Assembly: GCA_937916515.1 (NCBI GenBank)
Contig: CALFSX010000064.1
Coordinates: forward strand, 62,001 to 126,000
Source: an uncultured Planctomycetaceae bacterium
Lineage (GTDB): Bacteria; Planctomycetota; Planctomycetia; Planctomycetales; Planctomycetaceae
Direction of reading: 5' to 3'
DNA length: 64,000 nt
The notes beneath the pieces were generated by a model. The model did not search any database. It worked only from the letters and a program-made list of their open reading frames with translations, and was not told the DNA's origin. Both the position numbers and the translations under genes were made by a program. Within the stretch, counting starts at the first letter, position 1; each line of letters begins with the position of its first letter. Below, piece after piece: positions 44,765-54,111 of this stretch.

Positions 44765-45493
44765 ATGTTCGAAAGCAAAGCAGGCATTCTTTACATCGCC
44801 GGGATCGGCTTCTTTGTGTTGGCCTTCGTGTCCAACGCATTGGTGCCGGCACTGATGTACAACGACCTTCCGGAACAAACCGTCGAAGAACTGATTAACA
44901 GTAACCTGCGATATCAGTTTGAAGATCTGGCACGCCGCTATCCGGATTCATTCAAGGAAGCGTACGGAGAATCACCTGGCGGTGAAGCCGAACACGATGC
45001 CTGGTGGAACGAAAAATGTGCAGAAGCTCTGCGATATGGCCGCAAGCTGTATGTCGGAGAAGGTTGCTGGCATTGTCACAGCCAGTTTGTTCGACCGGTA
45101 TCGAACGAAGAACAGCGTTGGGGACCGGTATCGCGTTCGGCAGAATATCAAAACGAACTGCAGCGACCCGTGATGTTTGGCACACGCCGAGTCGGTCCAG
45201 ACCTGTCGCGTGAAGGCGGACGACGCAGCAACGATTGGCACACGGTACACTTCTTTCGGCCACTGGATCTGTCCGAAGGATCGCCAATGCCTGAATATCC
45301 GTGGTTCTTTGACGGATCGCCCGATAAGCCGAACGCTCGTGGGCTGGCCATTATCACCTATGTGCAATGGCTTGGATCATGGCAGGAAAGCTACCCATAC
45401 TATGAAGACTACGTTCCATCCAGAGAGCGTCCTGAAGAAGAAGAAGACGCCGAGGCGGATAACGAAGATGCTGCCGCTGAAGACGACGCCTAG
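44765..45493 (+). CDS. ccoO: cbb3-type cytochrome c oxidase subunit II (mono-heme)
   Basis: 242 aa. One N-terminal membrane anchor (residues ~8-30) and a periplasmic heme c domain with CWHCH (Cys101, Cys104, His105) in GEGCWHCHSQFVRPV, the CcoO signature, plus RRVGPDLSREGGRRSNDWH and a late Met in SPMPEYPW. The C-terminus is very acidic (EEEEDAEADNEDAAAEDDA). It passes electrons to CcoN. The start region shares AGATTTGAAAT and TCATG with the ccoN leader. Confidence 0.94.
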   Translation: MFESKAGILYIAGIGFFVLAFVSNALVPALMYNDLPEQTVEELINSNLRYQFEDLARRYPDSFKEAYGESPGGEAEHDAWWNEKCAEALRYGRKLYVGEGCWHCHSQFVRPVSNEEQRWGPVSRSAEYQNELQRPVMFGTRRVGPDLSREGGRRSNDWHTVHFFRPLDLSEGSPMPEYPWFFDGSPDKPNARGLAIITYVQWLGSWQESYPYYEDYVPSRERPEEEEDAEADNEDAAAEDDA

Positions 45494-45587
45494 CGATACT
45501 TCCAGACTGGCAACCCATAGGGTCTTATCGGCTGCCGCAACACATCTGAAATCATTCCAAAACGTTACGTACTCGTAAAGACAAATC

Positions 45588-45935
45588 ATGTCCGGCAATA
45601 CTGAAACCACGCAGAGTACCGATCCCCAACAGACGCCTCGTCGGCGAGGTGTCGCGTGGATCATTACGATCGTATTTGCGGTGTTGATTCTGATTCCCAG
45701 CATGCTGGGATTCGTCATGAAGTTTATGGAACTCATCCACCTGACTCAGGGAGAAACGGACGGAGGATTCGCGATCACTCCGGTTGTAAACTACCTGCTT
45801 GCCAGCGCCGGATTTTTCTTCATGCTGCTGTGGGCTGGAGCAAACGGAATGTTTAACGACCTCGAAAAACCCAAATACTTTATGCTCGAAAACGAAAGCC
45901 GACTGGACGAACTGGACAACTACGTCGAGCGCTGA
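45588..45935 (+). CDS. Small membrane protein of the cbb3 cluster, unknown
   Basis: 115 aa with two hydrophobic segments, about residues 22-48 (ITIVFAVLILIPSMLGF) and 62-84 (NYLLASAGFFFMLLWAG). No cysteine pairs, heme or copper motif. Polar ends carry a basic N-terminal RRRG before the first helix. It lies 94 bp after ccoO and 230 bp before a 64-aa single-TM protein gene. The position suggests a small oxidase subunit or assembly protein; not recognised as CcoH or CcoQ. Confidence 0.75.
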   Translation: MSGNTETTQSTDPQQTPRRRGVAWIITIVFAVLILIPSMLGFVMKFMELIHLTQGETDGGFAITPVVNYLLASAGFFFMLLWAGANGMFNDLEKPKYFMLENESRLDELDNYVER

Positions 45936-46165
45936 TTTCCCACAAACAGCGGACACACTCACCGAATCGCATTGAACGAACTGCTTTCCCCATGCAACTT
46001 GTGAGCTGCCCAAAGTGTTGACCTGCATCGACCGGCGCAATGAAATTAGCTGAACCACCACGATCGCCGTCAGTTCAATAATACATCAGTGAGCGTGCAG
46101 CACTGAATTGAACAGTTGGCCGGAATCGAATCAAACATATTCAAAACAGAAACCTGCGATCAGCC

Positions 46166-46360
46166 ATGATTGAAGTCACAAACAGCGAAACCGTTGAGCA
46201 ACCAGCTGCGGAACACGAGCATACATTCCACCACTATCGCGGCAACGCCATTCCATGGTATGTGCGAGCCATTTGGTTGGGCTTCTGGATATTCGCTGTC
46301 TACTACATCATTACCTACTTTTTTCCGGCCATGCAGATCGAGCTTATTTCGCCTCCGTAA
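46166..46360 (+). CDS. Single-TM peptide resembling the N-terminus of CcoP (or CcoQ)
   Basis: 64 aa. A polar His-rich N-terminus (EHEHTFHHYRGNAIPWY) leads into one membrane helix (VRAIWLGFWIFAVYYIITYF). The 'G..IPWYV..IWLGFWIFAVYY' pattern resembles the N-terminal anchor of CcoP, which precedes the two hemes in classical proteins. Here the hemes are in a separate lipoprotein at the start of the cluster. It lies 38 bp before the ccoI-like gene. CcoQ is the alternative; sequence cannot separate them. Confidence 0.7.
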   Translation: MIEVTNSETVEQPAAEHEHTFHHYRGNAIPWYVRAIWLGFWIFAVYYIITYFFPAMQIELISPP

Positions 46361-46398
46361 ACGCCGTTTAGCTTTGAAACAGTTCGGGAGAACTTGAA

Positions 46399-48861
46399 AT
46401 GAGCGACGCCGGGACAGACATGCAAATCAACAAACCGCAGACTCAACAAGCGGTCGCGGCAGATTGCTGTACCTGGTGCGGACTTCCGGCTGGCGTCGCC
46501 AAACCCGTTGCTGATGAAAATGCACCAAAGCACCGGCAAAAGCCTGATCCAGAAAACATCTATTGTTGTTACGGCTGCCGATTTGCTCATGCAGTTGTAA
46601 AAGAGCAGGGGGCTGAAGGCGCCATTCGCTGGACCGTTATTCGTCTTGGTTTGGCCATATTCTTCACGATGAATCTGATGGCATTCACAATGACCATGTG
46701 GTCGCTGGATGTCTATAACGTGGAAGCCGATCCGTTTCAGCAAACGCTGTTTGAAGTGTTTCGCTGGCTAAGCATGGTGCTGGCCCTCCCGGTGTTGCTG
46801 CTGCTGGGAATTCCGCTGCTGCAAAACGCGATCGCCAGTTGGCGGCAGAAAATCTATTCCACAGACCTACTGATCGCATTGGCTGTTGCTGCCGCCTACG
46901 TCATCTCTGCTGTCAACGTTGTTCGAGAAACCGGGACGATCTATTTCGAAGTCGGCGCCACTGTTCTGGTGATGATCACGCTTGGCCGCTGGATTGAAGC
47001 AGTTGGCAAACAGAAAGCGACGGAAGCTCTGGACAAGCTGATGGCGCTGCTGCCGGACTTTGTGTCCAAAGTAAGTGATGCTGAAGCAGATCAGGAAATT
47101 TCCATCGCAGCAACGGACGTTGTTGCAGGCGACATATTACACGTTAGAGCCGGAGAGCGCTTCGCCGTTGACTCACAGATTCTGCGTGGGCAAACTTCGG
47201 TTGATGAACAGGTCTTTACGGGAGAAAGTCTGCCAGTACCCAAATCCGCAGGTGATTCCGTTTTAGCAGGCACAGTCAACCTCGACGGTGACATTCTGGT
47301 GCAGGCGACTTCCGCACTTCGTGAGGGTTCGTTCGGCCGCCTGCTTGATGTTCTAAGAGAAGCACGAAACGCACGCGGCTATTACCAGCGCATGGCTGAC
47401 AAAGCGGCTTCTGTTTTCTTCCCGCTGATCACGCTTGTTGCAGCTAGTGCCTTTGCGTGGCACCTGTCGGCCGGAATCGACGTCGCGTTGCAGGTTGCAA
47501 TGTCCGTACTGTTAATTGCGTGCCCGTGTGCTCTGGGACTTGCTACGCCGCTGGCTGTATGGACAGCGTTAAGCACTGCAGTGAAACATCAGGTTTTGTT
47601 TCGAAGCGGAGAAGCAATCGAACGCCTGGCCCAAGTCAAAGCTGTTTGCTGCGACAAGACAGGAACACTGACAACCGGCAATCCACGAGTTTTTCAAACT
47701 GCGTTTTTTTCCGGCTCTGACCGCCAGCAGGCAATGGCTTTGGCGGAACATCTGGCAAACCTTTCGTCTCATCCGTTTTCGCGAGCTGTTGCGACGTGCA
47801 TCAGCCAGCAAACTTCAGAAGACAGCTTGCCCGCAATTATCGTGGGAATCGAAAACCTGATTTCGTCAGTCCGTACAATCAGTGGTGGAGGCGTGGAAGC
47901 CGTTGGTGACAATGGTCGGCTGTTCCGTTTGGGAAGCGTGGAATTCAGCTGCTGCAGCCTTCACCAGACGCAGCAGTCATCCGTTGCCGCTCCGGAACTT
48001 TGCGTCACATGCAGGTCGGGTGTGCCGCTGGGCGTGCGAGTGCAACTGGATAGACTGCGGATGGCGGCTGATCAGCAGGCCGCGTCAATCGTACTATTGT
48101 CCATTGATCGAGCCCCCGCTGTAGGCTTTCTAATTGCAGAATCAATTCGCCCCGACGCGACAAACGCATTGAAGGAACTGTCGAAGCAGGTTGACGAACT
48201 GCTGGTACTGTCAGGCGATCGTCCGGCAAAGGGTCGATTTCTGAAAGAACAGCTGAACGTCGCCGGCCTGACGGTCGAATGTGGCCTGAATCCACAACAG
48301 AAAGTCGACAAGGTACTGGAAACACGCAGTAAATTCGGCACCACGGTAATGGTGGGTGATGGCATCAACGATGCTCCCGCGCTGGCCGCCAGCGACGTCG
48401 GCATTGCGATGGGTTGCGGTACAGATGTCTCGCGAGATTCAGCGCAGGTCTGCCTGCTTAGCAACGACCTGTCTCGTATTCCGTGGGCAATCGATTTAGC
48501 TCGACGAACCCGCACCGTGATTCGCCAAAATCTGTTTTGGGCGTTTGGATATAATTCCATCGGTGTCTGCCTGGCTGCATCAGGACGCCTGAACCCAGCG
48601 ACTGCCGCGGGCTTGATGATTGCCAGCAGCCTATTGGTGATTTCCAATTCACTAAGACTGCTTAACGCAAAAACAACGGTCACCGGGGAAACACCGAAAG
48701 GCATAGAAGACAATGATGATTCCGGGCAGCGCACGGCAAACGATCAACAGCCCCTGGAAAGCAACACAGCCACCGCAACTGATGGCGAAATAACATTTGT
48801 GGCTCACACAAACCTGAATGATAGTCAGACCAAAACGGCGATGGCCGAGGTGTTGCCGTGA
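46399..48861 (+). CDS. ccoI: Copper-translocating P1B-type ATPase of the cbb3 assembly type
   Basis: 820 aa. The N-terminus has the metal-binding domain typical of FixI/CcoI: CTWCGLP (Cys24, Cys27) and YCCYGCRFAH (Cys56, 57, 60). Then come six to eight membrane helices, the actuator TGES loop, the ion-path motif ACPCALGLATP, the phosphorylation motif DKTGTLT, and GDGINDAPALAASDVG. This subgroup exports Cu(I) to supply the CuB centre of cbb3 oxidase. The C-terminal ~70 residues are a polar extension. The next gene starts inside its stop codon (4-bp overlap), so the two are translationally coupled. Confidence 0.93.
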   Translation: MSDAGTDMQINKPQTQQAVAADCCTWCGLPAGVAKPVADENAPKHRQKPDPENIYCCYGCRFAHAVVKEQGAEGAIRWTVIRLGLAIFFTMNLMAFTMTMWSLDVYNVEADPFQQTLFEVFRWLSMVLALPVLLLLGIPLLQNAIASWRQKIYSTDLLIALAVAAAYVISAVNVVRETGTIYFEVGATVLVMITLGRWIEAVGKQKATEALDKLMALLPDFVSKVSDAEADQEISIAATDVVAGDILHVRAGERFAVDSQILRGQTSVDEQVFTGESLPVPKSAGDSVLAGTVNLDGDILVQATSALREGSFGRLLDVLREARNARGYYQRMADKAASVFFPLITLVAASAFAWHLSAGIDVALQVAMSVLLIACPCALGLATPLAVWTALSTAVKHQVLFRSGEAIERLAQVKAVCCDKTGTLTTGNPRVFQTAFFSGSDRQQAMALAEHLANLSSHPFSRAVATCISQQTSEDSLPAIIVGIENLISSVRTISGGGVEAVGDNGRLFRLGSVEFSCCSLHQTQQSSVAAPELCVTCRSGVPLGVRVQLDRLRMAADQQAASIVLLSIDRAPAVGFLIAESIRPDATNALKELSKQVDELLVLSGDRPAKGRFLKEQLNVAGLTVECGLNPQQKVDKVLETRSKFGTTVMVGDGINDAPALAASDVGIAMGCGTDVSRDSAQVCLLSNDLSRIPWAIDLARRTRTVIRQNLFWAFGYNSIGVCLAASGRLNPATAAGLMIASSLLVISNSLRLLNAKTTVTGETPKGIEDNDDSGQRTANDQQPLESNTATATDGEITFVAHTNLNDSQTKTAMAEVLP

Positions 48862-49616
48862 ATTCCCTTGTCTATGAACTGCCACTTGTATTCGTAAGTG
48901 GCGTGCTGGGTTCGGCTCATTGCATCGGCATGTGCGGAGCAATTTCCGCGACGATGAACATCGGCGCCAAAGGAATTCAGGGAGCGCTGATACGGCAGAT
49001 ACTGTGGAGCATCGGGCGAACATTTACCTATGCGTTTTTGGGAATGCTGGCCGGATTTTCAGGAGCTCGCTTAACCAGATCCGACTACTTGTCAGCACAA
49101 ACAAGCGTTATTAACTATCAAGCCGCGTTTGCAATACTGGCGGGCTTGCTGCTGATGATGCAGGGTCTAATCGCGACGGGCTGGATACGCAGACGAAAGA
49201 ACATCAGGCAAATCGGCGGACAAACGTCCTGCCTGACTGCCAGCATTTTCGGCTCCTTTCTTCGAGGAGGTTCCAACGTGGGCGTGTTTGTTGCAGGTAT
49301 CCTGACTGGTTTTCTGCCGTGTGGCCTGGTGTATTCATTTCTGGCTCTGGCAGCTGCCACAGCCAGCGTGTGGAAAGCCCCGCTTCTGATGACCGCCTTC
49401 GGTTTGGGAACCGTGCCCGTGATGTTGGTTACAGGAGTCGGATTAACTATGGCGTCATTGAAGATGAGGCAACGACTGATGAAAGCCGCCGCTGTCTGCG
49501 TGCTGGTGACAGGCGTTCTGGCGGTTGGCCGTGGCATCGCGTTCGCCGCAAATTCGAATTCAGAAAAACCACAGGAAGCATGCCCCTTTTGCGCGGCGAA
49601 AGACAGTGCTCCCTGA
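48858..49616 (+). CDS. SafE/CcdA-like membrane protein of cbb3 assembly
   Basis: 252 aa from GTG 48858, overlapping the upstream TGA by four bases. About six membrane segments. Landmarks are GVLGSAHCIGMCGAISATM near the N-terminus and AGILTGFLPCGLVYSFLALA, the paired motifs (one with HC..MCG, one with PCG) of the 'sulfite exporter TauE/SafE' proteins related to the cytochrome c biogenesis transmembrane family. Such genes commonly follow ccoI. It probably helps in copper or heme delivery to the oxidase; the exact function is not established. The C-terminus ends with CPFCAAK. Confidence 0.85.
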   Translation: MNSLVYELPLVFVSGVLGSAHCIGMCGAISATMNIGAKGIQGALIRQILWSIGRTFTYAFLGMLAGFSGARLTRSDYLSAQTSVINYQAAFAILAGLLLMMQGLIATGWIRRRKNIRQIGGQTSCLTASIFGSFLRGGSNVGVFVAGILTGFLPCGLVYSFLALAAATASVWKAPLLMTAFGLGTVPVMLVTGVGLTMASLKMRQRLMKAAAVCVLVTGVLAVGRGIAFAANSNSEKPQEACPFCAAKDSAP

Positions 49617-49691
49617 GTCGAAAAGTGCACGCCCATTCGGTACGGTGTTCACCGAATCGCAGAAAATGAATTTTATGGATTACCGAGCCTG

Positions 49692-50231
49692 ATGTCTGAA
49701 AACCCAGAGTCTCCCACCGAAACAGCCCCAACGCCCGCGACGCCACTGAACAGCATTGCCGCCAGCAGCCGCGGTCGCAAGCAGCCACTGCTGCACCATG
49801 ACGACCACGAACACACTCATGCTCCCGCAAATCAATCCGCTGGACGCATCTCAAAGACGCTGGTCAACTTCTGGCTGGACGGTCTGCTGAGCATTGTCTT
49901 TGTGAATCTGTGCATCATCGCCGTAATTGTGCAATTCGTTTTTCCACCGGGCATCGCCGCCAGGGGAGTCACATTGTGGGGCATGAATTATGGCCAATGG
50001 TGCAGTATACAATTTGCAGTGTTGGCATTTCTGGGACTGGGTATTCTGCTGCACGTAATGTTGCACTGGACATGGGTGTGCAGCGTGTTGGCCAAACGCG
50101 TTCTGGGTAAAAATGAAGTTCCCGACGACGGCATCCGCACGCTGTACGGCGTTGGACTGCTGATCGGCCTGTTGTTAACGGGAGCCGTCACAGTGGGGAT
50201 TGCTCAGTGGATGATCGTGATACCGCAATGA
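49692..50231 (+). CDS. Three-helix membrane protein, DUF4405-like
   Basis: 179 aa. A polar, His-rich N-terminus (HHDDHEHTHAP, ~residues 35-45) could bind metal. Three membrane segments follow (~65-85, 105-130 and 152-175). In the middle one, GILLHVMLHWTWVCSVLAK resembles the 'H...HW.W' helix of DUF4405/cytochrome-b561-like proteins, so heme binding is conceivable. It lies 75 bp after the SafE-like gene on the same strand and ends the cluster. Function unknown. Confidence 0.7.
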   Translation: MSENPESPTETAPTPATPLNSIAASSRGRKQPLLHHDDHEHTHAPANQSAGRISKTLVNFWLDGLLSIVFVNLCIIAVIVQFVFPPGIAARGVTLWGMNYGQWCSIQFAVLAFLGLGILLHVMLHWTWVCSVLAKRVLGKNEVPDDGIRTLYGVGLLIGLLLTGAVTVGIAQWMIVIPQ

Positions 50232-50273
50232 TCGTGCGGAACAGCAGATGCCCGTCAAAAGCGTCATCTGAAA

Positions 50274-51320
50274 CTATTTCTGACCGCTGATCACATGGCA
50301 GTGCACAAGAGTCGGTACGGGTGACGAAACGCTAAGCCCGGCTTCTGTCATCCACGATGAGTACTCCGCCGCGGAGTACGCTCGACCTTCAGTTAAAGTG
50401 AACAAGGCTGCTGAATACAGAGCAATGGGTAGAGGCCCGGTTAGTTCATCGTTCAACAGAACATCATGAATCAACAATCGCCCGCCAGGGTTAAGAGCAT
50501 CCACGCAACGTTGCACAAGCGTCTGACATTCGCTCACATCCCAATCGTGCAGAATATTGGAAAGCAGAACAACATCTGATTTGGGAAGTTCGCTGGTGAA
50601 CATATCGCCAGCCAGCAACGACATTCGATCACCAATCTCATATTCTTCAGCAAATTGCCTGGCAGTCTTTAGAACTTCCGGATGGTCCATCACAACGGCC
50701 GTCAAAGCGGGATTCTTCTTAAGCAACCCGATGCTGTAGATTCCCGTGCCGCCCCCCACGTCAAGCAGTGTTGAACACCCGTCCAGCGAAACGGCATCCG
50801 CAAGGTAAGGAGCAACATTTTTTGCTCGCCCCGATAGCGCCAGGGTGAAGTGCTGAGCCAACAGCGACTTATCCATGGCCGACTTCATACCGCTGCGAAA
50901 AATAAAGGCTGCTCCATCAGTATCGTGGTTTGCTGGCCGAGACGTCTTCAGCCGCTCGACCATTTCCAAAACACCTGGCGACGTCGCTGCCAGGCCGATG
51001 TAGCTGCCAACATCGAAGGCTGCACCGGGCACAAGATGCTCAGCAGCCAGCTCGGTTAACTCAAGCTGCTGCTGGCTGCCATGCTTCAAGAAGCCCATCG
51101 CCAACAACGCCGTCGTCAGCACCGAAGTTGCTCGTTCTGACAGCTGCAGCGATGTTGCAAGCTGTTGACGTGTTTGGGGTTGTCTGGCCAGCCGACCAAA
51201 GACGTCAAAGTGAGCAACGGCTGCAGTCAGCAGTTCCGAGCCGTAGACTCCGCGGTACAGTTCAAAAATCGGCGTGGGGTCAATTGTCGGTCTGTCGATT
51301 GCCAAAGTGCCGTCAGTCAT
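50274..51320 (-). CDS. SAM-dependent O-methyltransferase (acetylserotonin/hydroxyneurosporene type)
   Basis: 348 aa. The N-terminal ~100 residues form the winged-helix dimerisation domain (IFELYRGVYGSELLTAAVAHFDVF, then AAEHLVPG). The methyltransferase core has the SAM motif LLDVGGGTGIYSIGLLKKNP (~residues 178-197), AVVMDHPEV, VLLSNILHDW (substrate/catalytic His) and GGRLLIHDVLL. This is the small-molecule O-methyltransferase family 2 (ASMT/CrtF-like). The substrate cannot be read and no biosynthesis genes are adjacent. Convergent with the cbb3 cluster. Confidence 0.88.
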   Translation of the reverse strand: MTDGTLAIDRPTIDPTPIFELYRGVYGSELLTAAVAHFDVFGRLARQPQTRQQLATSLQLSERATSVLTTALLAMGFLKHGSQQQLELTELAAEHLVPGAAFDVGSYIGLAATSPGVLEMVERLKTSRPANHDTDGAAFIFRSGMKSAMDKSLLAQHFTLALSGRAKNVAPYLADAVSLDGCSTLLDVGGGTGIYSIGLLKKNPALTAVVMDHPEVLKTARQFAEEYEIGDRMSLLAGDMFTSELPKSDVVLLSNILHDWDVSECQTLVQRCVDALNPGGRLLIHDVLLNDELTGPLPIALYSAALFTLTEGRAYSAAEYSSWMTEAGLSVSSPVPTLVHCHVISGQK

Positions 51321-52371
51321 TTCAGGTCCGGATCAGATTTAAGGAAAACATCATTTGAAACATTGAGGCGACCTTCGTCACCCTTTCCAGCAAAACTGCG
51401 AGTTGCCAGAAACCGATTGCCACTGGCGCCACAACGTTGCTCAATAGAAAAGGCATAGCACACATGATACCAGAGCCTTTAGAGCAACTTACTTATTGTT
51501 GTGGACGGTTCTGGCTCGTGGGCAACCGCCCACATAGTCCAATTCGCGTTCTCCGCAGCCACAAGTCAGCGAAAATCGCTGTGGCCTTTCGCTGGCATAT
51601 CAGTTCATGGCAGTTCGCGGTCGGAATTCTGTGGTGGTGCCAATTCTGTACAGTTGGGCAATCGCGTTGAATCCATGAAGCCCGCCGGAATGCAAAGTTT
51701 CAACAGATGTTGCAAAAAATTCCAAAGATGTTCACCGACTGAATATTCGTGACAGACGGCTCAACAAATGGGACCACGTCAAATGACAATTTCATTCTGA
51801 CCGCTCGCAACGACACGCTGGAGCACGATTTTCCCAGCGTTTTTCGAACAGGAGGCAACGTCGTTCTCCAAAAACCCCCGTTTGGTAAGCTTGGTAAGAT
51901 ATTACAGATCTGACCGTTATGTCCATTTGACCATTCGGCTAAACCTTGACGGAAACAACTGTTTGACCATCTGTAAAACCCGCCATATAGTCGAGTTGTT
52001 CCCGGAAAGTCTAAGAACGCAACCATAGACTGACGGGGCAAGTTTCGGAAAGGGTTGAGGTATCGAACAGCAATGCTGCCCCTTGGCAACCTGTTCGCCA
52101 GGAAGAATGGTGTCTTCCACACGTCGGCCCGGTGAGGTGAAGATCAAATGATGTTATTGCACCACACATTCGGAGCTACTACTTTTTCGCCCTTTGCTGT
52201 GGTTTAATTTACCACGCCAAATGGACAACAACGGAACGCTGATGCGGTTCGCTGAGGTTGGTTACGGACGACATTAAGTTTGCATGACGCAAAACTCGCG
52301 GGACATCCGCTGAAGCAGGTCTTACTTCAGGCTGTATCAGTACTGAATGGGGCTTGAGGGGAAAAATCGTC
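51321..52371. other. Long intergenic region without recognised features
   Basis: About 1.05 kb between divergent genes. Short frames on both strands (for example minus strand 51700-52122) have no recognisable product. No DR1 or DR2 copy, tRNA or strong hairpin was found. A degraded gene too diverged to recognise is possible. Confidence 0.5.
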
Positions 52372-54111
52372 ATGCATTGTACGTTCGCTTCAAAACTTAA
52401 TTCTGCTAAATCCGCAATCTCCAGAGGCCTGCTGGCAGCAATTGTGGGACTGTCTTCTGCGACATCTGCTTATGCAGACACGCAGATTTCGTCGCAGAAA
52501 ACGATCTATTCGATTCTGAATTCCAGCGACGTGCCCGATATCACAACGTTGGTGAAAACCATCGAAGAGAAGTCGTGGACAGAATCAGAAATTCTGGATG
52601 TCGGAGAAGCCTTCGAACAGACTCGACAATGGGTCAACGCCATTCGCGTTTACGAAGCCGCCACAGAAGACAACGTTTATCCTGACGCCAAAGGACTGAC
52701 CTACGCGTTACGGCGAACTCGAGTTCACTTTGGGATCGACCGACGATATTCCGACAGCAGCTTCGAAGAGCAGATGCTAAGGCAAAGCCGATCGGAAGCA
52801 CTCGACCTGCTGGAAGACGTGATGACTCGCGTGCAGCTGGAATACGTTGACGCCATCGCAGCTACAAAATTCATCGCTCACGGCACTGAGAGCTTTTATA
52901 TGGCTCTTGGCAACGACCGTTTCCTGAAGGCTCACATGGCCGGCGACCAGTCGGCTGCGGCAGAGCGACTTCGAAAAATGCTGATCGAAAAATACTGGAA
53001 TCGACGCGTGTCAACTCGGATTGAAGCTCGCATGCTGGTGACTGAAGTTTGCGAAGCTGCCGCCGCAGAAGCTCGTATTCCTGCAGGTGCCGTGGTTATG
53101 GAATATCTGTTTGGGGGCTGCAACGCTTTAGACGACTACAGCAACTTCCTGACGCCAGACCGCTACAACGACCTGTTCGGAAGCATTCAGGGCGAATTCG
53201 TGGGAATCGGTATCGAAATGGAAGCCGAAAAAGGTCGGGGAATGCATCTGGTCAACGTTCTGCTGGACAGCCCTGCAGAAGCTGGCGGACTTTTACCGGG
53301 AGACTTTATTGTTGAAATCGACGGACATGACTGTCGCAACCAAACCACCGACGAAGCAGCCCGACTGCTGCGAGGCACGCGAGGCAGTCAGGTTGGCCTG
53401 GTGTTTGAATCTCCCGAAGGAAAATCAAGCAGAGCAACCTTAACACGCCGACCTGTTCAGGTTCGAAGCGTTACTCGAACCTTGATTCTGGATGCTGAAG
53501 AAGGCATCGGCTACATCAAAATGACCGGTTTCCAGAACTCGACTGAGCAGGAACTGGATGCAGCGTTACGCGACCTGGAACAACAGGGCATGCGATCACT
53601 CATCTGGGACCTTCGCGGTAATCCAGGCGGACTGCTGGATACGGCTGCGGCGGTGATTGACCGCTTCATCGACAACGGTGTACTGGTTTCCACAGAAGGT
53701 CGATCTTACGATCAAAACCAAACCTTCACGGCCAAAACCTACAACACATTAACCATGCCACTAGTGCTGCTGGTTGACGAAAACAGTGCCAGTGCCAGTG
53801 AAATTGTGGCCGGAGCCATCAACGACCACAAACGCGGTCAGATTGTAGGACGCAAAACATATGGTAAGTGGTCGGTGCAAAGCATCATTCACCTGCCTGG
53901 TGGAACAGGTTTAAAACTGACAACCGCCAAATTCTATTCGCCAAGCCACCAAAACTATGCGGGTGTTGGCATTCAACCTCACGTCACCGTCCCGCTACCA
54001 GAAAACGTTCGTGTCACGGCTTTCCGAGGTCGTACCAGCGACGAGATTCGAGTCGACCCGGACGTCGCTCGAGCGATCGATATTCTGGATAGACGCTACA
54101 CGAAAAACTAA
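52372..54111 (+). CDS. Secreted S41 (carboxyl-terminal processing) peptidase
   Basis: 579 aa from ATG 52372, with GAGGGGA upstream; a TTG six codons earlier is in frame. A signal peptide covers about residues 1-35. An alpha-helical N-terminal domain (~50-265) precedes a PDZ domain (~275-350: FVGIGIEMEAEKGRGMHLVN, SPAEAGGLLPGDFIVEIDG) and the S41 core with WDLRGNPGGLLDTA, ENSASASEIVAGAI (catalytic Ser474) and GRKTYGKWSVQS (catalytic Lys499, 25 residues later as in CtpA/Prc). It cleaves proteins at their C-terminus in the periplasm. Stands alone; a hairpin follows. Confidence 0.92.
   Translation: MHCTFASKLNSAKSAISRGLLAAIVGLSSATSAYADTQISSQKTIYSILNSSDVPDITTLVKTIEEKSWTESEILDVGEAFEQTRQWVNAIRVYEAATEDNVYPDAKGLTYALRRTRVHFGIDRRYSDSSFEEQMLRQSRSEALDLLEDVMTRVQLEYVDAIAATKFIAHGTESFYMALGNDRFLKAHMAGDQSAAAERLRKMLIEKYWNRRVSTRIEARMLVTEVCEAAAAEARIPAGAVVMEYLFGGCNALDDYSNFLTPDRYNDLFGSIQGEFVGIGIEMEAEKGRGMHLVNVLLDSPAEAGGLLPGDFIVEIDGHDCRNQTTDEAARLLRGTRGSQVGLVFESPEGKSSRATLTRRPVQVRSVTRTLILDAEEGIGYIKMTGFQNSTEQELDAALRDLEQQGMRSLIWDLRGNPGGLLDTAAAVIDRFIDNGVLVSTEGRSYDQNQTFTAKTYNTLTMPLVLLVDENSASASEIVAGAINDHKRGQIVGRKTYGKWSVQSIIHLPGGTGLKLTTAKFYSPSHQNYAGVGIQPHVTVPLPENVRVTAFRGRTSDEIRVDPDVARAIDILDRRYTKN

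Noticed and set aside
51700-52122. A 140-residue minus-strand gene in the long gap
   Set aside because: No recognisable motif, no ribosome binding site, and amino acid composition unlike the real genes of the window.
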